Below the pieces are notes generated by a model that saw nothing but the letters and a program-made list of their open reading frames with translations, was not told where the DNA came from and ran no database searches. Position numbers and translations under genes: made by a program. A stretch of DNA of 64,000 nt from Scilla litardierei (taxonomy: Eukaryota > Streptophyta > Magnoliopsida > Asparagales > Asparagaceae), in the NCBI GenBank assembly GCA_030789695.1, contig CM061133.1:99033128-99097127 (forward strand). Direction: 5' to 3'. This document shows, piece after piece, positions 11,572 to 23,428 of the stretch; positions within the stretch are counted from its first letter, which is position 1; the number at the start of each line of letters is the position of its first letter.

Positions 11572-11916
11572 GGATGTGTTTGGTTGGTAGGAAATTGAGA
11601 GAAAGAAAAGTGAAATGAAAAAGAAAAGGAAAGAAAAAGAAAAGGAAAAGGAAACCAATTTCTTTTATATGTTTGGTTAGTGAGGAAAATTATAAGGAAA
11701 AGTAAAAGGAAAATGGTATATATTTTTTGGGAAAGAAAACGGTTTCATTCCGATTTGGGAGAGAAAAGTTGAGAGAAAAATTATATATATTTTTTTCTTT
11801 CACTTTCTTCCTCATTTTCTTTCCTTTTACTTTTCTTTACAACCAAACAATTGAAATTAACTTTCCCATCACTTTTCTTTCCTTTTCTTTCCGTTTCCTT
11901 GCAACCTAACAGAGCC
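11572..11916. mobile_element. MITE, probably Tourist-like, 345 bp
   Basis: The left end, GGATGTGTTTGGTTGGTAGG, matches the reverse complement of the right end, GGCTCTGTTAGGTTGCAAGG, as an imperfect terminal inverted repeat. The AAGGAAAAG-rich left half mirrors the CTTTTCCTT-rich right half. TAC flanks both ends (11569-11571 and 11917-11919), a possible 3-bp target duplication. GGNCTGTT-type ends and a 3-bp duplication suit Tourist/PIF, although TAC departs from the usual TWA. It has no coding capacity. Confidence 0.75.
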
Positions 11917-12245
11917 TACAAGAGTTCTCAACATGCCATCATGCATCCTGATTCTAATAGTCCCAATATCGACTAGCTCAAATGGGTAGAAAAGTAAACA
12001 ACTAGTAATACAGATGACATAAAAGATTTAAATTGTTCGGTGCTATGGTGTACATTCACTGAAGACTACCTCGTGATGGTCATTACACTAGAAGGGTAGA
12101 TTATAAAGTACAAATCCACAAATTGCTATAAATTACCGAACCTACAAATAAAGCCTAAGAATAAAATCCCAAGTTTCTTGTAGAAGGGAAAGAAAGGGCA
12201 TTTATGGTCGATGCTCTAAAAGAGAACACAATATACCCTTTATAT
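11917..12245. other. Non-coding sequence, nothing recognised
   Basis: AT-rich sequence between the MITE and the small CACTA element. No open frame, repeat or terminus was seen. Confidence 0.5.
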
Positions 12246-12371
12246 AAAAGATTTTTATAGACTTTTGCTAGCGTTTTTTAACATTTCTTGGCGTTTTTGA
12301 AGCGTTGGCAAATGTTTTCCCGACGTTTTACAAAACGCCGGAAAGATGTTGCCAAAAGGGTGTGTTGCTAA

Positions 12372-13076
12372 GGGCCTGTTCTTTTATGTTGAAGTGGTTG
12401 GTTTGTTGAAGTGGTGAATAGTGTTGGGTAAAATAGAGTATTGTGTTTTTTTTGGGTGAAAGTGTGTTGCGAATGTGGATGTTGAAATTTTTTGTGGGGC
12501 CTACACAACTTTATTGTGTTTTTTGTGTTGAAGTGGGTTGTGAATGTTGTTGTGAAAGTTGGAGGGTGAAAGTGGTGAGTGGGATGTGGTAGGAATAGGG
12601 GAACAATGACCCCCCTGGCATTTCTTGTGGAATTGATATAAAAACCAAAAATTCCCCAATCACAAAATAAAAGAACAATGACCCCCTTGCATTATGACGA
12701 ACTAATTAAAATATCCCAAAAAATACATATAGTTTATTATGACATTTTCGTATTCCCTCAAATAACCATCAATAAATAAATAAGAAAAAAATTCAGACAA
12801 TGGTGATATTGTGATACATCAACCCAAAATACATCAACCATAGATATACCGTAAATTACAACAAAAAGTCGTCCAAATACCAACCACCTCAAAATACATC
12901 AATCCTCCAAAATGATATCGAAGTCACAAATGTAAATCTCCACATCAACTGATATTGTAATACAGCAGCAACAGTGTTAAACATCAATTAACATATCCCA
13001 ACGATAAACAATTAGAACTAAAAAACCCCACCATCCACATGTTGATATAACAAATAATCCATAACAGTGTTTAACA
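12372..13076. other. PIF/Harbinger left non-coding region
   Basis: GT-rich terminal region with repeated GAAGTGG/TGTTG words up to about 12600. It is followed by AT-rich sequence with a short duplicated GAACAATGACCCCC segment (12600 and 12673). No gene was seen. Confidence 0.6.
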
Positions 13077-13554
13077 TCAAAGAACATTGTTATACATCAA
13101 AATTACATAAAAACCTATTACAACTAAGAGAGATAGTAGTCCGGCCTTAATGGAACGGTAATCGGATACGATGCTCTCCAACTGCACAGTGGTCCTCTCA
13201 AGTAGACCAACAACAGTTTCCAGCCGTCCCTCTATCTCTAACATCCTACTCTCGGTCAAAGGCGACTCGAACTTACAGTAGTGGGCCTTCGTTCAATCTC
13301 ATCCATGTAATGCATGATCACCATCCTTGATAACTCAGTGTGGGGGGATCCTTCCATAGGAAGAATGTGCATCGATGCTCTCGAGCTGTAAAACTTCAAA
13401 ATCTACACCCAGGGTTTGCTCTTGTCCATGACGTCCTTCTCGGGACCTGAAGCCCACAATAGCATATCTTGTAGTCATCGAAATCGGCATCAAATTTGCC
13501 ACGTGTCGCATCTCTCTGCCGAGATCAACAAGTAGCGCTTGACTGTTGACTCAT
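13077..13554 (-). pseudogene. GRF-type zinc-finger protein with C-terminal membrane segment, decayed
   Basis: GRF zinc fingers are C-x-C-G...T-S-x-T-x-x-N-x-G-R-x-F...C-x-F-F-x-W-x-D modules in nucleic-acid-associated proteins. On the minus strand the first half reads 'CYCGLQVPRRTSWTRANPG' (about 13408-13464). In another frame, 'HRCTFFLWKDPP' follows (about 13337-13372). The third cysteine is no longer recognisable. A TGA at 13396-13398 and a frame change separate the halves, and another stop lies near the proposed start (ATG at 13554). The last exon-like part (13077-13259) has a coiled-coil-like 'LEIEGRLETVVGLLERT' and a hydrophobic 'LLSLLVVIGFYVILMY' tail. Small plant GRF proteins commonly have this GRF, coiled-coil, membrane-tail layout and are about 150-170 residues long. 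It is probably a gene captured by the transposon. Confidence 0.7.
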
Positions 13555-14368
13555 ATGTTCCTGGCAAGCAAAAAAAATCCCCATTAACATATAACATTTT
13601 ACATATAAAAAGTGATAATTTTAAATGAAAGAGGGAACATCATACCTACGAAAAGTATTGATCATTGGTTTGGTAGGGTGGCGGCAGCGTTCAGAACTCA
13701 GAACGAACAGTCAAACAAAAAGAGCATATAATAATAGAAGCAGATTGCCGATGGAAGAAGTAAGCATAATGATAACCGTATTAATTGAATCCAACCAGAT
13801 TGCCAATAGAAGAAGATTGCCAATGCAGGAAGCTTATTGCGGACATTCATATAGTTTAACAATCAGTGGCCCTCAGGTTATAATTTTACATATCCCCATT
13901 AGGTTGCTTGGCAATGGATCCTTTATTTTCAACCCACACATGCCCCCGAGATGAATTGAATCCCACCAATAACACATCATATCAAGCAAATAATGCATAG
14001 GGAAAAACTCCCAAGGATCACAATCTTTTCAACCCATTTCATGGTCAATTACCAACTCAGAAATTAATTAGCATTCAAATTCTGCTCCAACATGGGTACT
14101 GAAGGAACCTAATTGCCTGCCATCCATATTAACGGATAAACCTTGTTCCACATAATCATCATTGGGCTAGTTCAACCAAATCCACAAAAAATGATATATA
14201 CTACATGCATTTTATAAAAATCCAGTATCAGTCAAGATGATTGGGCATTCATGCTCAGCATTCATGCTACAGCAGGCCAGATGAAGATATAACAGTCCAA
14301 GTGCTTTCATGCAAAATCAAATGATGCTACAACAGGGAAGATGATACAACAAGAGCAAATGATACAGC
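13555..14368. other. PIF/Harbinger interior, no gene recognised
   Basis: AT-rich sequence. The open frame at 13625-13954 (+) has no family features. From about 14220 GATACAGCAGGCC/CATTCATGCTACAGC words begin and resume on the far side of the LTR element, which shows that the element landed inside this repeat field. Confidence 0.6.
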
Positions 14369-14373
14369 AGGCC
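14369..14373. repeat. Target-site duplication AGGCC (left)
   Basis: AGGCC precedes the LTR element at 14374, and the same 5 bp follow it at 23424-23428. Confidence 0.95.
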
Positions 14374-15200
14374 TGTAACGGTCACTTTCCGACCGTACGC
14401 ATTTTAGCGCGTATCTTTGTTGTTTTGTGTGCGTGTTTCAGTATTTAATTTTTAATATCGTTCTCCGTAGTTCAGACGCGTGACCGAACCCCGTTTTCAC
14501 AACCCTCTCGGAGGCGTGATCACCGTGACATTTTCTTTTTAATTTTAGGATGTCTTTGGACTAATCTGCATATTTCCATTGTTAACTATTAAACCTTTTT
14601 TTTAAAAAAAGTTTTAAATTAGTAAGCTCTGAACGTTTTTTGTAAAAAAAATCCAAATCAGATTGAAATCTTAACTAAATTATTTAAAATCTTATAATAC
14701 CAAAACTTATTAAATCCTTTAAAAAAACAAAATCTAACCTGTTTATAAATTCTAGCCTATTTGATATCTTAAGATCCTAACTACCCAACACCCTTATCTC
14801 CCTCCCCACGTCATGCATGGGCCCAACCTCTCTCCCCACTCTCACACGTCATTTCCCTTATTTTTCCCTTACAAATGCAGCGGACGCCTGTCACTTTTCT
14901 TCCCTTCGGAACCGCAAGGAAACCCTTTCCCCTCATCGCCGCCGCGCGCCTCGACAACCCGACCCCCATTATCCACCCGCTTGATAACTCCCTGCTTTAA
15001 CTCTCTCGCTGACGGTCACCCACGCCACTGCGCGTCGCTTCCTCCATTCCCCGACGAGCCCGTGGCAGCCAAGCCCCGACCGGCGAACTCCTCTGCCACA
15101 CTCGGAGGCGTTGCCCTCTGATGACCGCGTGCCACCAGTGCCTCCGGCGATTCTCGAAGCTGACGGCCCCGTCCCCCTGCAAGCACACGCGAGCGTGAAG

Positions 15201-15613
15201 GTAAAAATATGAAGTACAATAGTTTTGGCTCAGTACGTAAAGGTTGTAGCATAGCGATCAATGAAAATGATGACTAGTATAATATTAGGTTAATGATATT
15301 AGGGTTATGATATTAGTTCTGTGGAGAGGTTAGCCCAGTTATTGTATATAGAAGTTAATATTCATATGTTAATAACAGTTGTTACATGCTGTCATAATGT
15401 TAGTAATGCACGTTAGCAATGAGTTACATTATTAATTATAAGAATAATGATTCTGTTGATGTAAAGGAGAGTTAGAAAAAGTTAGAAATGTAAACAGAAT
15501 GTGTGTTGGAATAATGTTAGTATAGTTGTTTATAACTATATTAATGTGGGATAAATTTTGATGGTACTATAATTAGTTAATTTCTTAGCTTATGTTTTAT
15601 AAATCTTTCGCAG
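15201..15613 (+). other. Intron-like AT-rich segment inside the LTR
   Basis: Begins GTAAAAAT after GAAG and ends TTTCGCAG, with GC-rich DNA on both sides and AT-rich DNA between. The solo LTR at 38.1 kb has a matching layout with its own donor (GTAAGT at 39092). Splicing is inferred. Confidence 0.35.
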
Positions 15614-16504
15614 ATATGTCCATGCCTCCCGCACTCGCCGTTATCGGCCACGCGCTCGCTGCTCCCCGACTGCTTCGCCATCCATTCGCTACCGCAGTCG
15701 TCGCGCATCGACCGTCCCCGTCCCTAGGCCGCCGTCCGATCGCTTTCCTGCAAACAACGAGGCAACGTCAAGTTGAAGCGAGGAATACGCGCTACCGCAG
15801 TCGAGTAACTGGAGCCGCGACGTGATCCGCTACTGTTCCAGACCCGACGTCAGATTAGTGCGCGTTCCTCACACCAGGTTAGTCCCCCCTAACTCGTAGC
15901 GAAACCCACACTGTAGCAAACTAGACCTTAACTAAAACTGAACAACAATAATTAAATTTACTTTTCCGCACCAGTAAAACGCTGCTCACTGTAGAAATCG
16001 ATCATCGGACAAATTTTCTGTGCATATAGGGTAGTGGTCGATTTAGGCGGAACAAAACACCAAAATGTGATGATTGACAAATAGGATAGCCCCGATAAAC
16101 TAGAAACAAACCCTAATAGGACTTGATGAAAATCACGACCTGACACCGTCGCCGTGACACTATTTCAGACGGACTACCGCGGACGCAACGACTGGACGAG
16201 ACGCCTGGACGAGACGCTTCGAGAGGACGACACACTCGCCATCGCAGGCAAGTGTATCCACTTGCACTTTTGGCCGTGCTTAGGCCCTAGTTGGTTAGAA
16301 TTTTTAACTGTGAACAAATAGAACCGGACGTGAAATGATAGCGTCCGGGACGACTCCTGACGGCTCAGACTTGACGACGAAGTCTGAGCCTGACAACAAC
16401 AACTTTTTGATGCTCTAGGGTTATCATGTGTGTGCGTGTGTGTGGACACCCTAGAATAACCCTTCCTGTCTTGTCACGTCCCGTCCCGTCTTGCACAGCC
16501 CGCT

Positions 16505-16721
16505 GGGCAATAGGGCACTCTCCGAGTGATCCCTTGTACTGATTCACAGCCTGCGGGCAATAGGGCACTCTCCAAGTTGAGAGAGTGATCCCTTGTACGG
16601 ATACACAGCCCGAGGGCAATAGGGCACTCTCCAAGCTAGAGAGAGTGATCCCTTGTACGGATTCTCAGCCTGCGGGCAATAGGGCACTCGCCAAGCTAGA
16701 GCGAGTGATCCCTTGTACTGG
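16505..16721 (+). repeat. Four tandem units of about 60 bp, each able to form a hairpin
   Basis: Units start GGGCAATAGGGCACTC at 16505, 16555, 16614 and 16674. Units 2 and 3 can pair CACTCTC with GAGAGTG. Unit 4 has CACTCGC with GCGAGTG, a compensated change. Unit 1 has lost the middle but keeps CACTC/GAGTG. Confidence 0.85.
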
Positions 16722-17100
16722 TGTCATGTCTTGTCTTGTCTTGGGGTTTGGGGTTGGGTTGAGCGTGTGCACGGCAAGAGGGTCTGATCCCCCTCGAACC
16801 GTAAGGCGTGAACCCTTTCGTGTCTCACTTGTCTTGTCCTGCCTTGTTTCCGTCACGTCCCGTCTTGTCTTGACACCTGTAGGTTAGTCCCGTAGTTGGT
16901 AGCACACGCTACGACTACTACTTGTCCCGTTTTACTTTCCTGTTGCGTTACTTCCTGTCGTGTTACTCTGTTATAACCACAGCATGCTAATCAACCAGTA
17001 ATCTGTTGTGTAAAAGAACCTCAGCCTGCTAATCAACCAGTAAACCGTTGTTTAAAGTTCGGTGCACTTGCAGTAAAGTCTAACCCTTCTTGTAGACTTT

Positions 17101-17143
17101 ACCTGACGTACAGTTCCTTTTTCTTGGGTGATGTACGTCAGGT
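17101..17143 (+). other. Long hairpin in the LTR 3' part
   Basis: ACCTGACGTAC (17101-17111) pairs perfectly with GTACGTCAGGT (17133-17143) across a 21-nt loop. It lies about 0.4 kb before the LTR end. Equivalent hairpins with different stems occur in the related LTRs. Confidence 0.85.
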
Positions 17144-17536
17144 GTTCAGCCAGAGATCGTGGACGAAGCAGACTCGCTGGAGTACGTGGAGCCGAGGACG
17201 TCGTCATCAGAGTACGTATCTGACAAGGACCAGACCTTGAGGTCTTTTTAGTCGCCACTTTCAGAGGTTACGGCTTTCAGTTTTCCCTTAGATAGTTGTT
17301 GCCAACACTTAGGCTTCTTTTAGACTTTGTACTTGTCGGATATTAAATCTCTAATTTAATGAATGCAATATCTTTTCCGTACTTTTGTTGTTTCGAACTA
17401 TAAAAATGCAAGAACCTGAAAATCTTTTTAAAATGGTACCTCTACAGACGCTTATTGGGTCCGAGCTTCTAAGCTCTGGCCTAAGCGGGCCTCGTCACGT
17501 TTCGCTTCCGTCCATTTTGGGAAGCGGGGCGTGACA

Positions 17537-17562
17537 GGTTTTAGTGGTGGCCCATGCAGGTC
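17537..17562 (+). other. Conserved start of the internal region, candidate primer-binding site
   Basis: GGTTTTAGTGGTGGCCCATG follows the 5' LTR directly. The other large-LTR element (minus strand, from 58407) begins its internal region with nearly the same bases. The match suggests a functional priming site, but it does not look like the common TGGTATCAGAGC initiator-Met site. Confidence 0.5.
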
Positions 17563-20225
17563 TTGCAAAAGTTCGGAACAATAAGAGTACCGCATTCATT
17601 TAATGTCCACGTACAAGTCTGAATTGGGTTCCCAGTCTTAGATGGTAGGAAGACTTAGGTAGACGTCCCAGTTGGATAGTCCGACACCTTGGTTAAGATT
17701 TAGCTGCACCCGTCTTAGGATACCTTAGTAGCCCCTCTCTAGTTCTGACCAAATTAGATTTCTAGAGTCCTTCTTTTAGTTTAGTCGCCCACCCAGATCC
17801 ACCGACTTCGAGCCCAGCAGAACTAACCTTGAATCTCTTAGGAACCTTCCCATTAGATCCTGGTTACAGTCTAGCTCATTAGAAAATCTTAGTGTCGAGC
17901 TCTCCTGATCTTTAGACGACCCGATAAATAGAATCCATGACTTCTAGCGTCTTCCTGATCATTACCATTTTCGTGTTATCGACCGTAATGTTCCATCGTA
18001 GCTCTTCACGGTTCGTATCCTACACATATCCTTCAAGCGATCATTTTCCTGTCTCCCGATTCACGTGATCGTTTCCTGACGATTATCATCGATCCTTCAA
18101 ATCCCTTCCTTGACCAATTCTGCTTCCTCTAAAAGTATTTTCGAAATTTATTAATAAGTTTATCGCGCAGCTAAATTTCTTCGAAAACCCATATATTATA
18201 TATTTAAAAATTTCTTGTTTTTGGTTGAGTTAAAATTCTTTCATTGACTTTGAAACCTTATCGGTCGTAAATTTTTAAGTCAATACCTCGTACTCGTTTT
18301 CGAATCGTTATCTCTCATATTTCAGTTTTAAAACTTGTTACCATTTTGAAAATTCAATGTATCACTTTTTCTAAACTACGAAATTTATTTTAACCACTTA
18401 AACGCACGCACTTTTAGAGTATATTTTTCTAAGCTAAATAGAATTCTAAATTATTTTTTTTCTTTCTCTCTATGTCCATCGTGCTCATATTTCGAAAATC
18501 TTGGTATAAACCTATTTTCATTTGCAAAACAACCGCTACCTCACCCTGTTTTTGTTTCCTTCGTCTAACTCTTATTCCGAGTTGTAATAATTTTTTTACC
18601 ATCTGCTCACTCTTTACTACTTATTTTTATAAGTATAAAAGTATATGATATCCTATTTTACACGTAATTCGCCTTTTATCTATCTAATTATTTTGAGGAA
18701 TGTTCTTGCTCCATCCAACCAACTACCATCCTTACCCCGCCTTATTTGAACTCGTTCTTTCCGATCTCATTTCGTTTCTCTTTTGGTTTAGTTTTCTTTC
18801 CTCTATTGTTTAGACATTAGTGCTTGTAGTTGCCATGTCAACTCTAGTTTGGTAGTGGGCCCATTGGTTTGTGATGTTGTCGTGATGCATGAGTATAAGT
18901 AGAGTGTGTAGACCTGTATGAGTGTGTCATCTTTAAGATCCTGATAATTGCCTTTTGTGTCTTGAATGTGTACTCAGTATTAACCATGATATGATTGAAG
19001 TTGTCTGAATGACGGTATTCATACGTATATGAATAGGGTCATAGCAGACAATTTCCTTAGACGTAGTTTTCACAATTATAGAATAGCTTATCTTTGACTG
19101 CATGTGATTGTATCAAAACTTTGTTTTTCTTTTAAACCAAATCTTTAAAGTTTTGAAACTTGCTCACAAGATCACAAATCACTTATCCACCCTTATCCAT
19201 TACCGCAACTCCACACGTTTTTCCAAATGTTTTAAAAAAATGTGTCACTGGTTTCAGTTTCCCGTTCTCTTCTCTCCCTCTCCATTTAGAAATGTTATGT
19301 TATGGTTGTTATAGTTTTGGGATTAGCTATTATTGTGGTAGGATTTTGGTTGCGGGTAGGCTCAGGGAGAGATGAGATTTGTTATAGCAATGATTAACCG
19401 ATTTTGGAACAATAAGGATATTGGAATAGATTTCTTTCGGATGAAAAGAATGGGCTGTCCAAGCCTTATTTATGAAACTGAAGTGTGTCGGACTCAATGG
19501 AGAATTCTGGTTGAATGAGATTATATGCGTGAAGATGAGAACTGTCAGATTTGAGGCTTAGTCGAATGGTAGATAGGGATGGCTACAGAGTATGGTAGGA
19601 GTTAGGGTGATCATGAGATTGAATAGAGCTTTTATTAGCATCGAGACTGATTGTTGAGTTGACGTGAGAAGACATTGGGAGTAACACGACGCGTTGAGAT
19701 AAATGGATGGTTAGGTAGTCGGACTTAATATTGCTTGGGATTAGTTATAATAGGTAGGTTGAGATGTGATCTTGATAGTCCAAATTTTTGGTAGATAAAA
19801 TTATGGGAAGATATGACAAGAATGTATTGAAGACACAGCTATTGTTGAGGGTAGTATAGGATAGACCAAGTTTTTGTCTTGGATTGGTGGTTAACTAGAA
19901 TCTCATTTTTGGAGATTGATGAATATGGGGAAGAGATTGAGAAATTATAAATGTTATGGATCAATGATGTTTAATAGAGTGGTATGGTATGAGGAGATGA
20001 TTATTAATCTTTCATGAGAACTTGGAGTTGGAAATTTGAACAGCAGTGATGGGTCTATAGTTAAGTGTTAGGGTGTGAGTTTAGTCGTGGCATTATCTAG
20101 TGAAAAGACGGGTTATGATGGATTATTTGAGAAACGATGTTGAATTTACAGGATTAGAGATCATTGTGTGGAAGATGGGAGTTATAGGCTTAAGTGTTTA
20201 TAGATATTATTATTACTATTATAAG
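17563..20225 (+). other. Internal region without coding capacity
   Basis: About 2.7 kb of mostly AT-rich sequence. The longest open frames are under 75 codons and lack retroviral motifs. I see no gag-pol remnant. Confidence 0.75.
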
Positions 20226-20245
20226 TGATTCCGAGGACGGAATCA
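20226..20245 (+). other. AGGA-loop hairpin upstream of the polypurine tract
   Basis: TGATTCCG (20226-20233), loop AGGA (20234-20237), CGGAATCA (20238-20245). The stem is perfect and can be extended outwards by three more pairs, one of them G-U. The minus-strand relative has a different stem with the same loop at 54996-55015. Confidence 0.8.
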
Positions 20246-20250
20246 TTTCT

Positions 20251-20263
20251 AAGGTGGGTAGAA
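20251..20263 (+). other. Polypurine tract of the 14.4-kb element
   Basis: AAGGTGGGTAGAA lies immediately upstream of the 3' LTR start at 20264. Confidence 0.7.
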
Positions 20264-23200
20264 TGTAACGGTCACTTTCCGACCGTACGCATTTTAGCGC
20301 GTATCTTTGTTGTTTTGTGTGCGTGTTTCAGTATTTAATTTTTAATATCGTTCTCCGTAGTTCAGACGCGTGACCGAACCCCGTTTTCACAACCCTCTCG
20401 GAGGCGTGATCACCGTGACATTTTCTTTTTAATTTTAGGATGTCTTTGGACTAATCTGCATATTTCCATTGTTAACTATTAAACCTTTTTTTTAAAAAAA
20501 GTTTTAAATTAGTAAGCTCTGAACGTTTTTTTTAAAAAAAATCCAAATCAGATTGAAATCTTAACTAAATTATTTAAAATCTTATAATACCAAAACTTAT
20601 TAAATCCTTTAAAAAAACAAAATCTAACCTGTTTATAAATTCTAGCCTATTTGATATCTTAAGATCCTAACTACCCAACACCCTTATCTCCCTCCCCACG
20701 TCATGCATGGGCCCAACCTCTCTCCCCACTCTCACACGTCATTTCCCTTATTTTTCCCTTACAAATGCAGCGGACGCCTGTCACTTTTCTTCCCTTCGGA
20801 ACCGCAAGGAAACCCTTTCCCCTCATCGCCGCCGCGCGCCTCGACAACCCGACCCCCATTATCCACCCGCTTGATAACTCCCTGCTTTAACTCTCTCGCT
20901 GACGGTCACCCACGCCACTGCGCGTCGCTTCCTCCATTCCCCGACGAGCCCGTGGCAGCCAAGCCCCGACCGGCGAACTCCTCTGCCACACTCGGAGGCG
21001 TTGCCCTCTGATGACCGCGTGCCACCAGTGCCTCCGGCGATTCTCGAAGCTGACGGCCCCGTCCCCCTGCAAGCACACGCGAGCGTGAAGGTAAAAATAT
21101 GAAGTACAATAGTTTTGGCTCAGTACGTAAAGGTTGTAGCATAGCGATCAATGAAAATGATGACTAGTATAATATTAGGTTAATGATATTAGGGTTATGA
21201 TATTAGTTCTGTGGAGAGGTTAGCCCAGTTATTGTATATAGAAGTTAATATTCATATGTTAATAACAGTTGTTACATGCTGTCATAATGTTAGTAATGCA
21301 CGTTAGCAATGAGTTACATTATTAATTATAAGAATAATGATTCTGTTGATGTAAAGGAGAGTTAGAAAAAGTTAGAAATGTAAACAGAATGTGTGTTGGA
21401 ATAATGTTAGTATAGTTGTTTATAACTATATTAATGTGGGATAAATTTTGATGGTACTATAATTAGTTAATTTCTTAGCTTATGTTTTATAAATCTTTCG
21501 CAGATATGTCCATGCCTCCCGCACTCGCCGTTATCGGCCACGCGCTCGCTGCTCCCCGACTGCTTCGCCATCCATTCGCTACCGCAGTCGTCGCGCATCG
21601 ACCGTCCCCGTCCCTAGGCCGCCGTCCGATCGCTTTCCTGCAAACAACGAGGCAACGTCAAGTTGAAGCGAGGAATACGCGCTACCGCAGTCGAGTAACT
21701 GGAGCCGCGACGTGATCCGCTACTGTTCCAGACCCGACGTCAGATTAGTGCGCGTTCCTCACACCAGGTTAGTCCCCCCTAACTCGTAGCGAAACCCACA
21801 CTGTAGCAAACTAGACCTTAACTAAAACTGAACAACAATAATTAAATTTACTTTTCCGCACCAGTAAAACGCTGCTCACTGTAGAAATCGATCATCGGAC
21901 AAATTTTCTGTGCATATAGGGTAGTGGTCGATTTAGGCGGAACAAAACACCAAAATGTGATGATTGACAAATAGGATAGCCCCGATAAACTAGAAACAAA
22001 CCCTAATAGGACTTGATGAAAATCGCGACCTGACACCGCCGCCGTGACACTATTTCAGACGGACTACCGCGGACGCAACGACTGTACGAGACGCCTGGAC
22101 GAGACGCTTCGAGAGGACGACACACTCGCCATCGCAGGAAAGTGTATCCACTTGCACTTTTGGCCGTGCTTAGGCCCTAGTTGGTTAGAATTTTTAACTG
22201 TGAACAAATAGAACCGGACGTGAAATGATAGCGTCCGGGACGACTCCTGACGGCTCAGACTTGACGACGAAGTCTGAGCCTGACAACAACAACTTTTTGA
22301 TGCTCTAGGGTTATCATGTGTGTGTGTGTGTGGATACCCTAGAATAACCCTTCCTGTCTTGTCACGTCCCGTCCCGTCTTGCACTGCCCGCTGGGCAATA
22401 GGGCACTCTCCGAGTGATCCCTTGTACTGATTCACAGCCTGCGGGCAATAGGGCACTCTCCAAGTTGAGAGAGTGATCCCTTGTACGGATACACAGCCCG
22501 AGGGCAATAGGGCACTCTCCAAGCTAGAGAGAGTGATCCCTTGTACGGATTCTCAGCCTGCGGGCAATAGGGCACTCGCCAAGCTAGAGCGAGTGATCCC
22601 TTGTACTGGTGTCATGTCTTGTCTTGTCTTGGGGTTTGGGGTTGGGTTGAGCGTGTGCACGGCAAGAGGGTCTGATCCCCCTCGAACCGTAAGGCGTGAA
22701 CCCTTTCGTGTCTCACTTGTCTTGTCCTGCCTTGTTTCCGTCACGTCCCGTCTTGTCTTGACACCTGTAGGTTAGTCCCGTAGTTGGTAGCACACGCTAC
22801 GACTACTACTTGTCCCGTTTTACTTTCCTGTTGCGTTACTTCCTGTCGTGTTACTCTGTTATAACCACAGCATGCTAATCAACCAGTAATCTGTTGTGTA
22901 AAAGAACCTCAGCCTGCTAATCAACCAGTAAACCGTTGTTTAAAGTTCGGTGCACTTGCAGTAAAGTCTAACCCTTCTTGTAGACTTTACCTGATGTACA
23001 GTTCCTTTTTCTTGGGTGATGTACGTCGGGTGTTCAGCCAGAGATCGTGGACGAAGCAGACTCGCTGGAGTACGTGGAGCCGAGGACGTCGTCATCAGAG
23101 TACGTATCTGACAAGGACCAGACCTTGAGGTCTTTTTAGTCGCCACTTTCAGAGGTTACGGCTTTCAGTTTTCCCTTAGATAGTTGTTGCCAACACTTAG

Positions 23201-23423
23201 GCTTCTTTTAGACTTTGTACTTGTCGGATATTAAATCTCTAATTTAATGAATGCAATATCTTTTCCGTACTTTTGTTGTTTCGAACTATAAAAATGCAAG
23301 AACCTGAAAATCTTTTAAAATGGTACCTCTACAGACGCTTATTGGGTCCGAGCTTCTAAGATCTGGCCTAAGCGGGCCTCGTTACGTTTCGCTTCCGTCC
23401 ATTTTGGGAAGCGGGGCGTGACA
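20264..23423 (+). repeat. 3' LTR of the 14.4-kb element
   Basis: Nearly identical to the 5' LTR, with the same TG...CA ends. In the hairpin at 22989-23031 both substitutions relative to the 5' LTR keep pairing as G-U wobbles (ACCTGATGTAC with GTACGTCGGGT). The tandem hairpin units recur at about 22393-22608. Confidence 0.95.
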
Positions 23424-23428
23424 AGGCC
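23424..23428. repeat. Target-site duplication AGGCC (right)
   Basis: Matches 14369-14373. Confidence 0.95.

Larger units (their letters stand above)
14374..17536 (+). repeat. 5' LTR of the 14.4-kb element
   Basis: Starts TGTAACGGTCACTTTCC and ends GGGAAGCGGGGCGTGACA. Inside are a GC-rich block (about 14880-15200) ending at a GAAG|GTAAAA donor-like site, an AT-rich stretch to a TTTCGCAG acceptor-like site at 15613, a second GC-rich block, four hairpin repeats (16505-16721) and a long hairpin (17101-17143). Open frames such as 14813-15121 are duplicated in both LTRs and are not recognised genes. Confidence 0.95.
14374..23423 (+). mobile_element. Complete non-autonomous Ty3/gypsy-like (Tekay/Del-type) LTR element, 9050 bp
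   Basis: Two nearly identical LTRs (TGTAACG...GTGACA, about 3.16 kb each) flank a 2.7-kb internal region, bounded by the 5-bp duplication AGGCC. The sequence before the 3' LTR (CCGAGGACGGA, then AAGGTGGGTAGAA) resembles the end of Tekay/Del chromoviruses. No gag, protease, RT, RNase H or integrase is visible, so the element would depend on a relative for movement (a LARD-type derivative). By eye the LTRs differ at only about a dozen sites plus a few short indels, which points to a recent insertion. Confidence 0.93.

Noticed and set aside
14813..15121. 102-codon ORF duplicated at 20703-21011
   Set aside because: It is part of the LTRs of one element, so the duplication is structural. The protein is a Pro/Ser-rich reading of a GC-rich leader with no recognised family.
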